Shown here: one piece after another, positions 16,323-25,091 of the stretch
Numbering within the stretch: position 1 is the first letter of the stretch
Layout: each line of letters begins with the position of its first letter
NCBI GenBank assembly: GCA_964498785.1
Contig: CAZCJL010000041.1
Span: 1-51,601, forward strand
Source of the DNA: Mariaggregatimicrobium sp964498785
Lineage (GTDB): Bacteria; Zhuqueibacterota; Zhuqueibacteria; Thermofontimicrobiales; Thiofontviventaceae
Length of the DNA stretch: 51,601 nucleotides
Reading direction: 5' to 3'
Translations under genes and position numbers: made by a program
Notes under the pieces: model-generated
Told to the model about the DNA's origin: nothing
The model's database searches: none
Seen by the model: only the letters and a program-made list of their open reading frames with translations

Positions 16323-17960
16323 TTATTGCAAAATTAGCATCTTCTTAGTTTTGGAATAACCTGCAGCGTCCAGTTTGTAGTAGTAAACACCGCTCACAAC
16401 CTTTTCGCCGGCCGCATTGCTGCCATCCCACACTACAGAATGTGAACCGGCTTCAATCTTACCATTTACCAATGTTTTCACCTTCTGTCCCACAGAGTTG
16501 TAAACTGTCAGTTTTATATCTGCCATTTTTTGCAGCGTATAACTAATTGTTGTACTCGGATTAAACGGATTGGGATAGTTTTGCGATAGCCGGAACGTCT
16601 CAGGTTGCGCCTGAACAGTCTCGTCCACAGGTACCCATTCAGGCCACCAGTTTAAATCACCAAGGGGGAATCCTTCATCTGCCGCTGTAAATGATTTAGC
16701 ATCCCGGTTGTATCGCATATCCATATTTTCTCTGCTTCGCAAATCGAAAGTCGGGCTCATATCCGGATTCCACCAATCCCAGCCAAAATATGGCGTTGTT
16801 CCTTTGTAAGCAGCGGTATCGGCATTTCCAATTGCACAGTGCACAGCAACAGAGTCAATAGCAAACATCGGGACTTGTGGTGCATTGACAAAAGTAAGTT
16901 CTTCTTCGAAGTAGGCAATGGTTGTGTCAATGATTGCCATTTTTGTCTCATTGGTATAAATCCAGGGATTGTCCAGTCCTTTTTCGGCCCAGCTGGCCAG
17001 CACATCCGATGTAAAGCTGATATTGTTATTCCGCATATCAATTTGGGTGTTGGCAATATCACACATACTCGCTCTTATAATCCATCCCCCTTTAGGACCC
17101 AGGTATGAAATTTCGCTATTAGGAAAAAGAGTATCAGCATTCTCCGGAAAATCAATATACTTGTCAGAAAAAAATTCTAAAGGTCGAAAAGTGCCATTGA
17201 TATAAAGGTTATTCGTAAATTGAACATATTCGGTACGGTTAATACTTGTTGTTGGTCCATGCGCGCCTGTAATATTGTAAAACGTATTATGATCAATAAT
17301 TAGAATCGGCAACTGCCTTTCGGGTGGACTGTATCAGCCCCAGCCGTTACCCAGCCACGGACCAAATGTACAGAACATGAATGTATTGTTTTGGATCTTT
17401 ACGTATTTTATGTCACCCTGGAAATCCCATGTACCGCCCCAGCCGCCTGCTACGCTTAAATTACCATTAAAAAAGGAATTCTCTACAATAAGCGTATCAC
17501 AATCGCCGCCCATACTAACAGCGGTAAATCTTGAGACTTCTACACCGTCAACGTGGATTTTACCTTTGCTTATTGTTCTCCGGGTGATAAACCTTGAAGC
17601 ATAAGGAGATACTGCTCCGTGTTGACCATCAGCTATTATGTTTCTCAAAGTTAATGACGCTTCTGCTTGAAACATGGCCCAGGGATATTCACCAGAAGCG
17701 TTGGCTGCAAAAACAATTTCTGCTTTTGAAGCAGCACCGTCAAATGTTTTAATTGTTATTGGTACACTAACCGGGATTACAGCTGAATTGGGATAGATCC
17801 CATTATCTGCGAGAACAAAAACATCGCCGGCATTGGCATCAGAAACTGCATTAAACAATGCATCAGGAACAAATGGTGTAACATTAATTTCTGCAGAAAA
17901 AACCGTGTTTGCAACAAACAGACTGCAAACAATAAGTACGATTGTAAGATAACGTTTCAT
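16323..17960 (-). pseudogene. Secreted beta-helix (pectate lyase-like) protein with sorting tail, interrupted by in-frame TGA
   Basis: ATG at 17960 follows a strong GGAGGAGAAAG ribosome site and gives a signal peptide (MKRYLTIVLIVCSLFVANTV). Then come parallel beta-helix-like repeats (ITIKTFDGAAS, LTLRNIIADGQHG, LIVENSFFNGNL, VKIQNNTFMF), as in pectate lyase or chondroitinase-B-like proteins. A TGA at 17334-17336 falls after LGNGWG. The same frame continues without shift into YSPPERQLPILIIDHNTF and on to a linker and a C-terminal sorting domain starting QNYPNPFNPSTTI. Total length would be 545 codons. The intact second half argues for a recent nonsense mutation, a sequence error or read-through. 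It lies 22 bp after the 17983 gene. No catalytic residues could be assigned. Confidence 0.8.
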
Positions 17961-17982
17961 CTTTCTCCTCCATTTGATGCGT

Positions 17983-20076
17983 TTATTGGATTTTAATCCA
18001 ATCCACATCCGCATCCACTTCATCTTGGAAATCTTTCCAGTGAAAATAGCCTTCAATAATCTCCAATTGACTTTTCTGGATATGCGCATCCGTCACTTCG
18101 ACAAGATCGCGCCAGTGCTGCTGAGCCTCGGTGATATATTTTACTGCTTCTGTTTTTTTATTCTGGTTCAATGCCACGGCGGTGCGGATTTTTTTGGCAA
18201 AATAAAGACCCAAATAAGCCCAGGCCTTCACATCATCGATTTCGCATTTTAAGGTTTCATTATTTGTAGTTATGTCTTTTATAATATTTAGCGCATGTTG
18301 ATTATCAGTTTCCAGGGCAGAAGCTAACTGGAGAGGTGTTACCTTTGCGCCGAAGTTTTGACTGCCATCGCCATATTCTTTAATGCTGACAAAATTGGGT
18401 TCTATCGGATCCGCATCTATCATTTCCTGCAGGGTGATAAAATCACGCTTGTTGCCGATAAGCCCTTCCGTATAAAAAGAGTGATCCCAGGTGAAATTAA
18501 AAAAGCTGGCGATGCGCTGGGTGGTGCGGGTAGATAATTGGTAGGCTTCAACCATTTGATGGCCAATATTTCCGGAAAATCGCTGGTTAAAGGCATTGGC
18601 AAAAACAGCATCGCTTGTTGCAGGATCATATAGCAACCGGCCCCACTGCATATAATATAGCCATTGTCGTTCAAAGGCATACTTCCAGTTTACGTGCGGG
18701 TGGTTTTGCTTGTGGTAAATATCGCTGGCGGGGATATAGCACTCGGAACCAATAAAATAACCGCCGACATAATCCTGTCCATTCACTTTGATGTGTTCTC
18801 TGATAAAATCCGGCTGACCCCAGCGTAACCTGAAAAAATCTTCGTTTCGAATCATCCAGGCCATTTTATGATGTGTCGGCGCGGGATTCGTCCAGTATTC
18901 ACTGCCGGTGCCGCCCCCATGGGCTTTTACCAGCGTGGTGGTAGAGTGCGCATGGGACCAGTTAAACTTAAGCTCAACAATAATGGGATTTTCCGGTGTA
19001 TCCAGTCCGCAATTGTCAATCGCTGCACGATGCGGCCGATGATCCCCGTCAAGCGCCGCGCGGTAGATGAACCTTACCTTGCGGTTAGCAGCCCTGATAC
19101 CCGCAAAAAAGGTTTTTTCCATCCATTCCGTTTCCTGTTCGCCGGTCCAGCCTTGCATCGCTTCTCCCATGGTAATGCCGAGTCCGGTCAGGTCAGGATA
19201 TTCGTTTATCACCTGGGTAACCGTTTCTCGCATGTATTTTTCAATCTGAGGTGAAGTATACCCATCGGCCCACAATCCGGTATTGCCTTCTCCGTAATTT
19301 TCACGAAAGCTCCTGGACACAATAATATTCCAGTTAACGATGTAAGTTTCAATGCCCCTCTCTTTTGCCATTCTGAAAAGATCCGTCCAGAACGCCTTCC
19401 AGTCTGCCAGTTCCGCATCAGTAAAAGGCGTGGCTTTGGGAAAGTTTTTTGCCCTGATCATATAGGGAAAGGGATGCAGACTCCACAGCGTCAGCGCGTT
19501 AAACCGATCCTCTGCCATCATATCGAGAAACGCCCGCCATAAGTTCAAATCTTTGCATAGTTCATTATTTGCCTGGAGCGATTCGTTTTCTCGGTATGAG
19601 ACCCAGGGCAAATTAAACTTGATAGCCCTGAATTCAAAACGCGGATTGACTATTTTTTCTCCGATACTATCAAGCCCTTGATGCATCTCGATTTCCTCCG
19701 CCAGGTCCAAAAGTCCGTACATGGCGCCGGAGGTGTCGATTGCGGTAATCACAAAGGAATCGTCGGATTTGCTAATGCGATAGCCTTCTTTCTTGATCTC
19801 GGCGCCTTCATTTGAGTCAATAATATTAACCCGAATTTGAACTTCGCTTGCAGCGTGTGGTTCGGCGATGACAGGCGTGATGTTCAGCTTTTTCAGAGCC
19901 GCTTCAATTTTTGAAGCGCCGAATACTTGCATGGACGAACTCTTATCGATGACAATAGAGATTTGTGAATTGTCAGAAAATGTCCCTGCCTGACAGGCAT
20001 TCATACTTTCATGATTCGGAACGAAAGTAAGAAAACACAAAAAAATTAACCTGGTGATCATTCTAAAGACAGACAT
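17983..20076 (-). CDS. Alpha-glucuronidase-like (GH67-type) secreted protein
   Basis: About 697 residues with an N-terminal signal segment ending near NACQAG. An alpha/beta domain (to about residue 140: KIEAALKKLNITPVI, GYRISKSDDSFVITAID, GAMYGLLDLAEEI) precedes a barrel beginning FEFRAIKFNLPW. The barrel carries W-S-L-H-P-F-P, IVNWNI, GLGITMGEAM (Glu near 305), VELKFNWSHAHS, RNEDFFRLRWGQPDF and FIGSECYIP. The C-terminal 150 residues are helical. Unlike the 7374 paralogue it has no CBM. ATG at 20076 is preferred over an ATG six codons upstream, because AAAGGATG is then at proper spacing. It lies between GH95 (81 bp upstream) and the beta-helix gene (22 bp downstream). A near twin with a central deletion lies at 26891. 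Substrate is inferred only. Confidence 0.68.
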   Translation of the reverse strand: MSVFRMITRLIFLCFLTFVPNHESMNACQAGTFSDNSQISIVIDKSSSMQVFGASKIEAALKKLNITPVIAEPHAASEVQIRVNIIDSNEGAEIKKEGYRISKSDDSFVITAIDTSGAMYGLLDLAEEIEMHQGLDSIGEKIVNPRFEFRAIKFNLPWVSYRENESLQANNELCKDLNLWRAFLDMMAEDRFNALTLWSLHPFPYMIRAKNFPKATPFTDAELADWKAFWTDLFRMAKERGIETYIVNWNIIVSRSFRENYGEGNTGLWADGYTSPQIEKYMRETVTQVINEYPDLTGLGITMGEAMQGWTGEQETEWMEKTFFAGIRAANRKVRFIYRAALDGDHRPHRAAIDNCGLDTPENPIIVELKFNWSHAHSTTTLVKAHGGGTGSEYWTNPAPTHHKMAWMIRNEDFFRLRWGQPDFIREHIKVNGQDYVGGYFIGSECYIPASDIYHKQNHPHVNWKYAFERQWLYYMQWGRLLYDPATSDAVFANAFNQRFSGNIGHQMVEAYQLSTRTTQRIASFFNFTWDHSFYTEGLIGNKRDFITLQEMIDADPIEPNFVSIKEYGDGSQNFGAKVTPLQLASALETDNQHALNIIKDITTNNETLKCEIDDVKAWAYLGLYFAKKIRTAVALNQNKKTEAVKYITEAQQHWRDLVEVTDAHIQKSQLEIIEGYFHWKDFQDEVDADVDWIKIQ

Positions 20077-20157
20077 GTTATCATCCTTTCTCATTGGTCA
20101 ATTCGATTCAATACGATCAACTTATTCAATTAAGCGTTAAGCCGCATCTTGCACCAG

Positions 20158-22632
20158 TTACTCCTTATTTATGCGAATTTTAATAACCCCATCTTTATCT
20201 GTCAATACATCATATTCATAAACCTTCCGCAACGGTATATGCACAATTTCATGTTCAGAATGGTTCACTACTTCTTTAATTTTGGGTGTTTGATAAAATG
20301 GATTTGGATTGTCTCCGGTGGCTTCCGTTAAACCCGCTCCTGCAAGCGGCGCATAGGATCGTAAGCGACAATTGCCGCCGAGGGCAGACTTGATGATCGC
20401 CTCTTGCAGTTCGCCATTAGTCCATTTCATATCCATTTCAAAACCGCCTCGCGCTTTCAAACCTCGCACTTCACCCTTTTTCCAGGCAAAGGGAAGCGCC
20501 GGCAACAAATGGATGGCTCCATCGTGACTTTGCAAAAGCATCTCTGCAATACCGGCTGTGCATCCGAAATTCCCGTCAATCTGGAAGGGCGGGGATGCGC
20601 CAAAAAGATTGGGATATGTGCCTCCCTTTTCGCTACCGTCCGCTTGCCGCGAAGGAGTTAACTGGTCACTAATGAGCTTCAATGCGCGATCACCATCCTG
20701 CAATCTTGCCCAAAGGCTCACTTTCCAGCCCATGGACCAGCCACTGGATATATCGCCACGGGCAAGCAGCGATGTCCTAACTGCAAAACACAGCTCTGGC
20801 GTACGATAAGGGGATATTTGATTTGAGGGATACAACCCATATAAATGGGAAACATGCCGGTGTCGATCGTCCTGCTTGTCCCAATCGTGCATCCACTCCT
20901 GAAGTTGTCCCCATCGCCCGATCTGCATAGGCGCCAAACGCGGGAGCAAATCGGCGAGGCTGTCTGCAAATTCAGTGTCGTATTCAAGTAATGACGACGT
21001 AGAAATAACATTGTTCATCACATCGAACACAAGTTGATTGTCCATCGTTGTACCGGCTGCAATCGTCACATTCTCGAGATGTTCATTTTCAGGAGACATG
21101 GATGGTGAGATGATCAGCCAGTGATTCTCCGGGTCTTCCTGCAAAACATCCATGTAAAACAAAGCCGCACCCTTGAGAATAGGATATACGCGTTTCAGAA
21201 ATTCCTTGTCTCCCGTAAAAAGATAATGCTGCCATAAATGCTGACTGAGCCATGCGCCGCCGCTTGGCCACATCCCCCAATAGGCGCCGTCTATCAAACC
21301 TGCAAAGCGCCAAAGGTCCGTGTTATGGTGAATATTCCACCCGCGGGCACCGTACATTTGTCGGGCAGACGCTTGACCGGTTTCGGAAATATCTTTAATC
21401 AAGTCGAATAGTGGTTCGTGTAATTCTGTAAGATTTGTCACTTCAGCGGGCCAGTAATTCATTTCCGTATTGATATTCACGGTGTATTTGCTGTCCCAGG
21501 GCGGAAGTAGGTGAGGGTTCCAAATCCCCTGAAGCGTCGCGGGCTGCGTTCCGGGCAGGGAACAGGAAATCAGGAGATACCTACCAAACTGAAAGTGTAG
21601 CGCAGCCAATTGCGGATCATTGCCCTGACTAAAATTTTTAACGCGCTCATCAGTTGGTTTTGCTGCGGAATCGGTAGTACCCAAATTAAGTTTTACTCTG
21701 TCAAAAAAAGATTTGTATTTTTTGGAATGCGCTCTTTTGAGATCGGAAAAGGATTTGGAATAAACCGCATCCAGAATGCGTCTGGCTTTCTTTCTTGCAT
21801 CGCCGGAAATATCATGATACGACTGAAAGTTTGTGCTAATGGAAATGTAGAGGACGATTTTGTCCGCGTTTGTAATGATTAACGTGCTGTCGGTATTCTC
21901 GATGTTGCCGCCGAATATTTTGGGCTTTACAAGTGTTGCGAATTTAATCCTGCCGGTTTTATTTTCATGATCAGCGGACGTGCCTTGAAGCCAGAGTTCA
22001 TCTTTTGTTGTTTGCACTTGCTGTTTAATATGCGGACTGTTCAGACCCAGTGTGCAGGAAATACGCTCCGATTGATCTGCTGATATTTGGACAAGGATGA
22101 TATCATCTGTCAAGGATGCGATCACTTCGCGCTTGTAAATCGCCCCATCCATTTGATATTGAGTCGTGCTGACCGCATTGGCAATATCCAGTTCGCGGGA
22201 ATAATGAGCGCATTCCGAAACATCATGGAAAGCTATCAGCAAATTCCCGACGGTTTGATAAGGCATGCCGTAATTATTTTTTTCACCCGGTTCGAAAGGG
22301 AAGGTTTCCAGCGCGAGCGATTGCGCTTCAGCATGCCGTCCTTCGAAAATGAGTTGTCGTATTTCAGGAAGATGTTCCTTCAACCCCGGAAGAATGTTGT
22401 TGCCGGGTTCACCCGCCCAAACCGTTTCTTCATTTAATTGAATCGTTTCACGGTGGACGCCCCCAAAAATCATAGCTCCCAGACGACCGTTTCCAATGGG
22501 CAAAGCTTCTTCCCATATTTGCGCTGGTTCATCGTACCATAGTTTCATGGGATTTTCAACAGGTCTTGAGTATTTGGAGTATCCGCTAAAAACTGAAATG
22601 AGAACCATTATTAATGAGATTTTTATTTTCAT
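20158..22632 (-). CDS. GH95 family alpha-L-fucosidase / alpha-L-galactosidase
   Basis: 824 residues, the usual GH95 length, with a short signal peptide and no lipobox. The N-terminal beta domain starts MKLWYDEPAQIWEEALPIGN, the hallmark opening of GH95, followed by GRLGAMIFGG and QLNEETVWAGEPG. The (alpha/alpha)6 barrel carries V-N-I-N-T-E-M-N-Y-W (Asn386 and Asn388, the pair that activates water in the inverting mechanism), GWNIHHNTDLWR and SPSMSPEN. The C-terminal domain ends in a beta-sandwich. Family members remove alpha-1,2-linked L-fucose or alpha-L-galactose. With sulfatases and GH27 nearby, a fucosylated or L-galactosylated sulfated glycan is plausible. ATG at 22632 has AGGAG at good spacing. 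Confidence 0.93.
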   Translation of the reverse strand: MKIKISLIMVLISVFSGYSKYSRPVENPMKLWYDEPAQIWEEALPIGNGRLGAMIFGGVHRETIQLNEETVWAGEPGNNILPGLKEHLPEIRQLIFEGRHAEAQSLALETFPFEPGEKNNYGMPYQTVGNLLIAFHDVSECAHYSRELDIANAVSTTQYQMDGAIYKREVIASLTDDIILVQISADQSERISCTLGLNSPHIKQQVQTTKDELWLQGTSADHENKTGRIKFATLVKPKIFGGNIENTDSTLIITNADKIVLYISISTNFQSYHDISGDARKKARRILDAVYSKSFSDLKRAHSKKYKSFFDRVKLNLGTTDSAAKPTDERVKNFSQGNDPQLAALHFQFGRYLLISCSLPGTQPATLQGIWNPHLLPPWDSKYTVNINTEMNYWPAEVTNLTELHEPLFDLIKDISETGQASARQMYGARGWNIHHNTDLWRFAGLIDGAYWGMWPSGGAWLSQHLWQHYLFTGDKEFLKRVYPILKGAALFYMDVLQEDPENHWLIISPSMSPENEHLENVTIAAGTTMDNQLVFDVMNNVISTSSLLEYDTEFADSLADLLPRLAPMQIGRWGQLQEWMHDWDKQDDRHRHVSHLYGLYPSNQISPYRTPELCFAVRTSLLARGDISSGWSMGWKVSLWARLQDGDRALKLISDQLTPSRQADGSEKGGTYPNLFGASPPFQIDGNFGCTAGIAEMLLQSHDGAIHLLPALPFAWKKGEVRGLKARGGFEMDMKWTNGELQEAIIKSALGGNCRLRSYAPLAGAGLTEATGDNPNPFYQTPKIKEVVNHSEHEIVHIPLRKVYEYDVLTDKDGVIKIRINKE

Positions 22633-22691
22633 ATGATTGCTCCTATAGTATTATTAATGAAGTCTTGCAGTTTTTATGCAAGACTTTTGAT

Positions 22692-22724
22692 ACCCTTTCA
22701 AAGGTTTGAAACCTTTGAAAGGGT
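22692..22724. repeat. Perfect 33-bp palindrome
   Basis: Two 16-base arms around a single G form a perfect inverted repeat, ACCCTTTCAAAGGTTT and its complement. It sits in the 318-bp gap between the DUF1593 gene and GH95. No T-run follows on the minus strand, so it is more like a dispersed extragenic palindrome than a standard terminator, although it could still stop or pause transcription. Confidence 0.8.
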
Positions 22725-22827
22725 GTTTCCACATTGCGGCTTACCGCGATAGGTTGATTCGAATGAGTAAATAATCCAAGCATGCTTATATTTCACTTAT
22801 TAAAAATTGTAATCGTTCACAGGGTAA

Positions 22828-22884
22828 ACGTGCGACGCACTTCTGTCACAAAGGATTCGCTTAATTAAAGTGTGCGTCACACGT
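22828..22884. repeat. Imperfect inverted repeat of GTGCGACGCAC type
   Basis: ACGTGCGACGCACTT at 22828-22842 faces AAGTGTGCGTCACACGT at 22868-22884. It is in the same gap as the 33-bp palindrome. Weaker complementarity extends outward. It probably belongs to a dispersed intergenic repeat family. The remainder of the 22633-22950 gap shows no ORF. Confidence 0.5.
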
Positions 22885-22950
22885 CTTCACTATGTATGCC
22901 TCTGAACAGTAACGAAAAATTCAAATTCCACACAATCCCGTTTTAATGTG

Positions 22951-25038
22951 CTATTGCCCATCAGAGTTGGCATTGTTTACACTGATCGTCACCGTTTTTG
23001 TCGTTTTATTGCCGGTATTATCCGTTGCAATCGCCTTAATCGTATATTGACCAGCCGGAAGATTTTTAAGCGCGTCATCATCCCACTCATAAGGCGCATT
23101 ATTTTCAGTTCTGATGAACGCATCATTGATCAACAGATCCACCCTGGCAATCTCCCCGTCTACATCATTCGCTTCGAACTTGACGGATATGGACGCGGGC
23201 GCGGTGAATTGCTGGCCATGCCTGGGCGAGATAAAAGAACCTTCGGGAGAAAGTTTTCCTTCATCTCCGCTGACTATCACAGTGCTGATGTTGACCGCGG
23301 TTTCTCCGGAATTATCCGTGGCTTCCGCTCTGAGGCTATAGATGTCCATCGGAAGATTTTGAAACGCCTCTCCGCGCCATTTGTATGGAGCCGTCTCTTT
23401 TCTTCCGACAAAACCGTTATTTATAAACAAATCGACAAATGCGATGGACCCGTCCGCATCACTCGCGTGGACAGTCACAGGAAGATTCGCGGGCGCCTTC
23501 AATTCTTCGTTCTCAACCGGAGAAACAATGGAACAGACAGGCGGCAGACTGGTATTCTCACCCGAAACATAAATCACAACGCGGCGATAGTCCACCATGG
23601 GAACGATGCTGCTCTTGTCCGTGACTTCCAGTATCACATGAATTTCTCTTCCTTCGGAATCATCGGGAATCATCAGGTTGGTCTTTGCCGCATGATTATT
23701 TGGGATTGTGATTGCTTTGGGATAGGTTCCCGCTTCATGATAAACCCACCAATAAAAATTGAGCGCGTCACCATCGGGATCGGTGGATGCGGATGCGTCC
23801 AGGGTGATCTTTTCACCCGGATCGGCCTTCATCACAATGATTGTGTCTGCTTTGTCGCCATTCAATGCAGCAACGGGATTATGATTGGCTTCTTCATAGG
23901 ATTTAACGCACCAGTCCATGCGACCCTGAAAGTCGTTCCACATCGCCCGGCGAAATCGCCAGACAGGCACAAGGTAACCGCTGAAGGTCTCGTTATGCAC
24001 CGGATCTGTCCAGGTCTCACGCTGGCTGTCTGAATCATACATCCAGAAATCAACACCATAGCTTTTCTCATCCGGTCGGATTTGTTTTTTATTCGACCAG
24101 ATGTTCTTAAATTTGGTTCTTGAGAAGCGACCACTCCAGCCGCCCCACCACAGGCGCCAGGGATTCACCAGGCCCGGAACCGTCAGCCCCATAAAAGGAG
24201 TCGTTCCTCCCCCCTCTAAAAAGGCCACACCGCCGCCGGAAATAGTTCGATAGGGATACACGTCACCCAAAGGACCATGATGATTCATGATGTGCGCTTC
24301 GGCCCAGTCATGCTGCCCTTTGGAACTGAATTCATAGTCGCCCCAGGTGTGAGGACCGTCAGGGTCCGGCCATTGATTGCCACCAAAGGCATAGGTCTGA
24401 TCATTGCTGCGATACCAATGCACATTTGGATATTGTCCGGCGATCCAGGCGCCGCAATTGTCCTGGGACCCATTTTCAAACACATAGATTTTTTCAGTGA
24501 TCGCGTCCATTTCTTCATCGGTCAGCTTTTTCTGAAGGTCTTTCAGAGCCTGTGCAAGGGTGTTGCTGCCCGCATTCACGATAAAATAAATGGGACGCTC
24601 ATCCTCCTTTAATAGGGCTTTCTCAATCAATCGGGACCCTTCGGAATCTTTGCCGTCACCCACACCGTCGATCCCGTACTCGGGCCTGCCGGGTTGATTG
24701 ATGCTGTGAAGATATTGCGGTGTCGGCCAGCCCGACGCATGTTTCTGCAGATTATCATACACCTGGGCATAGGCGTTAATGATCATTGTGTATTCTTCAG
24801 GGGCGACCCTGGATTTTAAGTAGATCCCTGTGCACGCAATGAGCCCTTCCAATTCGAATAGATTGGAGTACATGAGCAGATGGATATTTTGCTGCACCTC
24901 ATCCGGCTCATTGTCCATGTCTGCCATGATGATGACTCGTGTTTTATGAGGCACAGATTCAGCCCTGATATTTACTATGAATAAGAGAGTAGATATGAGC
25001 GCCAAAGCTGCAACAAAATGAATAAGATTTTTTTTCAT
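22951..25038 (-). CDS. Secreted DUF1593 (nucleoside-hydrolase-like) protein with Ig-like repeats
   Basis: 695 residues with a signal peptide ending near NIRAES. Residues about 30-380 match DUF1593: the N-terminal RVIIMADMDNEPDE is an acidic metal-site motif like that of nucleoside hydrolases, and VNAGSNTLAQAL, IYVFENGSQDN, WGDYEFSSKGQHDW and GGGTTPFMGL follow. Then come a PKD/cadherin-like segment (DASASTDPDGDALNFYWW) and two Ig-like repeats of about 95 residues, each with an ASDADGSIAFVDLFINN-type core. Known relatives are often called cellulose-binding, but the reaction is unproven; cleavage of an N- or O-glycosidic bond is plausible from the fold. It lies 53 bp after the DUF4832 gene at 25092, so the two are likely co-transcribed. 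Confidence 0.82.
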   Translation of the reverse strand: MKKNLIHFVAALALISTLLFIVNIRAESVPHKTRVIIMADMDNEPDEVQQNIHLLMYSNLFELEGLIACTGIYLKSRVAPEEYTMIINAYAQVYDNLQKHASGWPTPQYLHSINQPGRPEYGIDGVGDGKDSEGSRLIEKALLKEDERPIYFIVNAGSNTLAQALKDLQKKLTDEEMDAITEKIYVFENGSQDNCGAWIAGQYPNVHWYRSNDQTYAFGGNQWPDPDGPHTWGDYEFSSKGQHDWAEAHIMNHHGPLGDVYPYRTISGGGVAFLEGGGTTPFMGLTVPGLVNPWRLWWGGWSGRFSRTKFKNIWSNKKQIRPDEKSYGVDFWMYDSDSQRETWTDPVHNETFSGYLVPVWRFRRAMWNDFQGRMDWCVKSYEEANHNPVAALNGDKADTIIVMKADPGEKITLDASASTDPDGDALNFYWWVYHEAGTYPKAITIPNNHAAKTNLMIPDDSEGREIHVILEVTDKSSIVPMVDYRRVVIYVSGENTSLPPVCSIVSPVENEELKAPANLPVTVHASDADGSIAFVDLFINNGFVGRKETAPYKWRGEAFQNLPMDIYSLRAEATDNSGETAVNISTVIVSGDEGKLSPEGSFISPRHGQQFTAPASISVKFEANDVDGEIARVDLLINDAFIRTENNAPYEWDDDALKNLPAGQYTIKAIATDNTGNKTTKTVTISVNNANSDGQ

Positions 25039-25091
25039 CGGTCACACCTGATTTTTGGGGTTATGATAAATTAAATTGTGAGAATATTTGA

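Noticed and set aside
17334..17336. Recoding of TGA as a sense codon, suggested by in-frame TGA in the beta-helix gene and at a conserved Trp in the 41-kb remnant
   Set aside because: Intact sulfatase genes at 33418 and 45736 end in TGA at the expected family length, and the second case lies in an obviously decayed gene.
22948..24033. Long plus-strand ORF (361 codons)
   Set aside because: It lies wholly opposite the DUF1593 gene, has no ribosome site and gives a composition unlike any protein; it is an antisense shadow.
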